Shown here: positions 62,464 through 64,000 of the stretch, piece after piece | Position numbering within the stretch: position 1 is the first letter of the stretch | Layout of the letters: every line of letters begins with the position of its first letter | Source of the DNA: Companilactobacillus farciminis KCTC 3681 = DSM 20184 | Lineage (GTDB): Bacteria; Bacillota; Bacilli; Lactobacillales; Lactobacillaceae | DNA: 64,000 bases | Assembly: GCF_002706745.1 (NCBI RefSeq) | Contig: NZ_CP017702.1 | Span: 1,364,001-1,428,000 of the forward strand | Direction: 5' to 3' | Notes under the pieces: model-generated | What the model was told of the DNA's origin: nothing | What the model saw: only the letters and a program-made list of their open reading frames with translations | Databases searched by the model: none | Made by a program: the position numbers and the translations under genes

Positions 62464-64000
62464 CTATTTTTCTTCAACTTTTTTGACAAATCTAACAGGA
62501 ATCCCATCAGTTTCCGGATCCATGATAAATGAACCATTAGAATAACGGTCGGTACTTTGGTGTCCAGCACGATCGATTTCAATTTCTTTGTTAATGTCAG
62601 TAATGATTGAAATTGACTCGTCGTTTGAAATATTAGTTACTAATTGCACTCGATGTGGATTGCGTTTTAATTCACGTAACGTTAAGACACCACGACGGGC
62701 ACGACTAGTTATAGGAATCTCTGACAACTTCATTTGCTTGTATGAACCACGTTGCGTCAATAAAGCAATTTTTTCATTTTCGTCAGTCGATAGGAAGTAT
62801 CCAGCTAATTGATCATCAGCTTTTAGACTGACAAATTTAACCCCAATAGCTTTGCCACTAACTACCGGCACTTCAGAAACTGGAAAGGCTGAAGCATAAG
62901 AGTGTTGCGTAAAGACATAAACTAAATCAGATGAATCGCTAGCTAAGTAATAGACGTTCATAACTCTAGCATCAGCTGACTTGATCTTGCAATACTTCGA
63001 AGCACGAGACTTATAAGTACGTCCCGGCAACAAGTCACTGAAAGCAACTTGTTTGATGTAGTTTTCATTTGTAGCAATTAAGAAATTGCCTGTTTCTTTC
63101 AAATCCTTAAAGACAAACGCTTTGAGAATCGACTCATCACTATCCAAACCAACCTGTTGAGACAAGTGCGAACCGGTATCCTTCCAACGACTATCTTCAA
63201 TTTCAAAAATTTGACGATAGATCAAATTACCCTTATCAGTAAAAATGAAGACATGATCAAGCGTGTTGACATTTTGATCGATGATTGGATAGTCTTCGTC
63301 TTTTAGACCATTGTCTTCTGGACTAGAAGCTTGATAAGAACGCAAACTACTACGTTTAACGTAACCATCATGACTAACTAATAGACGAACATCTTCACTG
63401 GCAACCATAACTGAAGTATCAACTTCGATTTCTTCGACCTTAGCCTCAATCTTAGTTCGACGCTTGTCAGCGTACGTATCACGGACGGTCAATAGTTCCT
63501 TTTTGATCACATTCATCAAAGTCTGATGATCATCGATAATTTTATTCAAAGAAGTGATCTGGTCATTTAACTCTTGGTCTTCTTTTTCAAGTTCAGTTAC
63601 ATCAGTATTAGTTAGACGATAAAGTTGCAAGGAAACGATAGCTTCTGCTTGTTCATCAGTAAATTTATAGGATTTAATCAAATTATTCTTGGCATCGGAT
63701 TTATTCTTGCTGCCACGAATCGTTTTGATAACTTTATCAAGAATCGACAAAGCTTTGATCAAACCTTCAACGATGTGCAAGCGTTTCTTCGCTTTACTTA
63801 GGTCAAATTGACTACGACGTAAAACGACGTCTTCTTGATGTTTGATGTATTCCTTCAAGATTTGAATCAAACCAACTTGTTGTGGCGACATATTAGCAAT
63901 AGCCACCATATTGAAGTTATATGAAACTTGCAGATCAGTATTTTTGAACAAATAATTCAAAATTCCGTTAGCATCGACGTCACGCTTCAATTCAACAACG
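62464..64000 (-). CDS. parC: DNA topoisomerase IV subunit A (ParC), C-terminal part, partial
   Basis: The frame is open to the window edge (ELKRDVDANGILNYLFKNTD is the visible start). The visible ~510 residues cover the tower/coiled-coil region (LKEYIKHQEDVVLRRSQFDL), the coiled coil with LQLYRLTNTDVTELEKE, and a C-terminal beta-pinwheel of GyrA-like repeats (VRLLVSHDGYVKRSSL; FIFTDKGNLIYRQIFEIED; ALLTQRGSYKQMKLSEI). The GyrA box is absent, favouring ParC over GyrA. The N-terminal catalytic Tyr lies outside the window. Confidence 0.9.
   Translation of the reverse strand, partial: VVELKRDVDANGILNYLFKNTDLQVSYNFNMVAIANMSPQQVGLIQILKEYIKHQEDVVLRRSQFDLSKAKKRLHIVEGLIKALSILDKVIKTIRGSKNKSDAKNNLIKSYKFTDEQAEAIVSLQLYRLTNTDVTELEKEDQELNDQITSLNKIIDDHQTLMNVIKKELLTVRDTYADKRRTKIEAKVEEIEVDTSVMVASEDVRLLVSHDGYVKRSSLRSYQASSPEDNGLKDEDYPIIDQNVNTLDHVFIFTDKGNLIYRQIFEIEDSRWKDTGSHLSQQVGLDSDESILKAFVFKDLKETGNFLIATNENYIKQVAFSDLLPGRTYKSRASKYCKIKSADARVMNVYYLASDSSDLVYVFTQHSYASAFPVSEVPVVSGKAIGVKFVSLKADDQLAGYFLSTDENEKIALLTQRGSYKQMKLSEIPITSRARRGVLTLRELKRNPHRVQLVTNISNDESISIITDINKEIEIDRAGHQSTDRYSNGSFIMDPETDGIPVRFVKKVEEK

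Overview
The window looks like a chromosomal segment of a low-GC Lactobacillaceae bacterium, possibly Companilactobacillus-like (genus not proven). Support comes from the gene content and order: ponA-recU-ypsA-gpsB-rnpB-ypsC, dinG-ypmB-dnaD-nth, an EbsA-family protein, a class II Mn pyrophosphatase, a SLAP-domain secreted protein, type B RNase P RNA and frequent TTG/GTG starts behind strong Shine-Dalgarno (SD) sequences. There are no tRNA or rRNA operons, CRISPR arrays, intact insertion sequences or prophage.

1-32 kb is mostly housekeeping: the 3' end of addA, dinG, a ypmB-like gene, dnaD, an endonuclease III lacking three of its four Fe-S ligands, and, on the other strand, ponA and recU. Then come ypsA, gpsB, rnpB, ypsC, corA, lplA, an RNase HI-like gene, ebsA, fhs, lspA, rluD and pyrR. 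pyrR is followed by two intact but catalytically degenerate carbamoyl-phosphate synthase-like genes. Next are rqcH, a degV gene, a secreted CAP/SLAP protein, a short UvrA2, a small tyrosine recombinase preceded by four GGGG-headed half-sites, and ppsA under an operator plus a catabolite-responsive (cre) site.

32-47 kb is accessory DNA. It holds rarA, a GNAT gene bracketed by 22-bp direct repeats that carry promoters, and several orphan or broken antitoxin genes. There are two TetR regulators with an AHL-lactonase-like hydrolase and an NmrA/QorB reductase. At 38.2-38.45 kb lies what appears to be a complete par-type (Fst/RNA II) type I toxin-antitoxin locus, too small for normal gene calling. 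It is followed by an EamA transporter with a TTG-initiated 15-codon leader peptide and an SD-sequestering alternative hairpin. Further on are an M20 amidohydrolase, a SAP-domain protein, and an oxalate decarboxylase / disulfide-less flavoprotein / DUF1275 cassette flanked by two copies of a ~226-bp non-coding element ending in a conserved terminator hairpin.

47-64 kb holds a metallophosphoesterase, recQ, a TetR-controlled ABC-2 exporter with a palindromic operator, ogt, a complete MurNAc recycling operon (mupG-murQ-EIIBC-murR-EIIA) behind a cre-like palindrome, a catalytically dead tyrosine recombinase homologue, a LOG-family protein, a GRP sugar transporter with cre-like sites, ppaC, a LysR regulator and the 3' part of parC. 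Carbon catabolite control is a recurring theme: cre-like sites are visible before ppsA, the mur operon, the sugar transporter and perhaps lplA.
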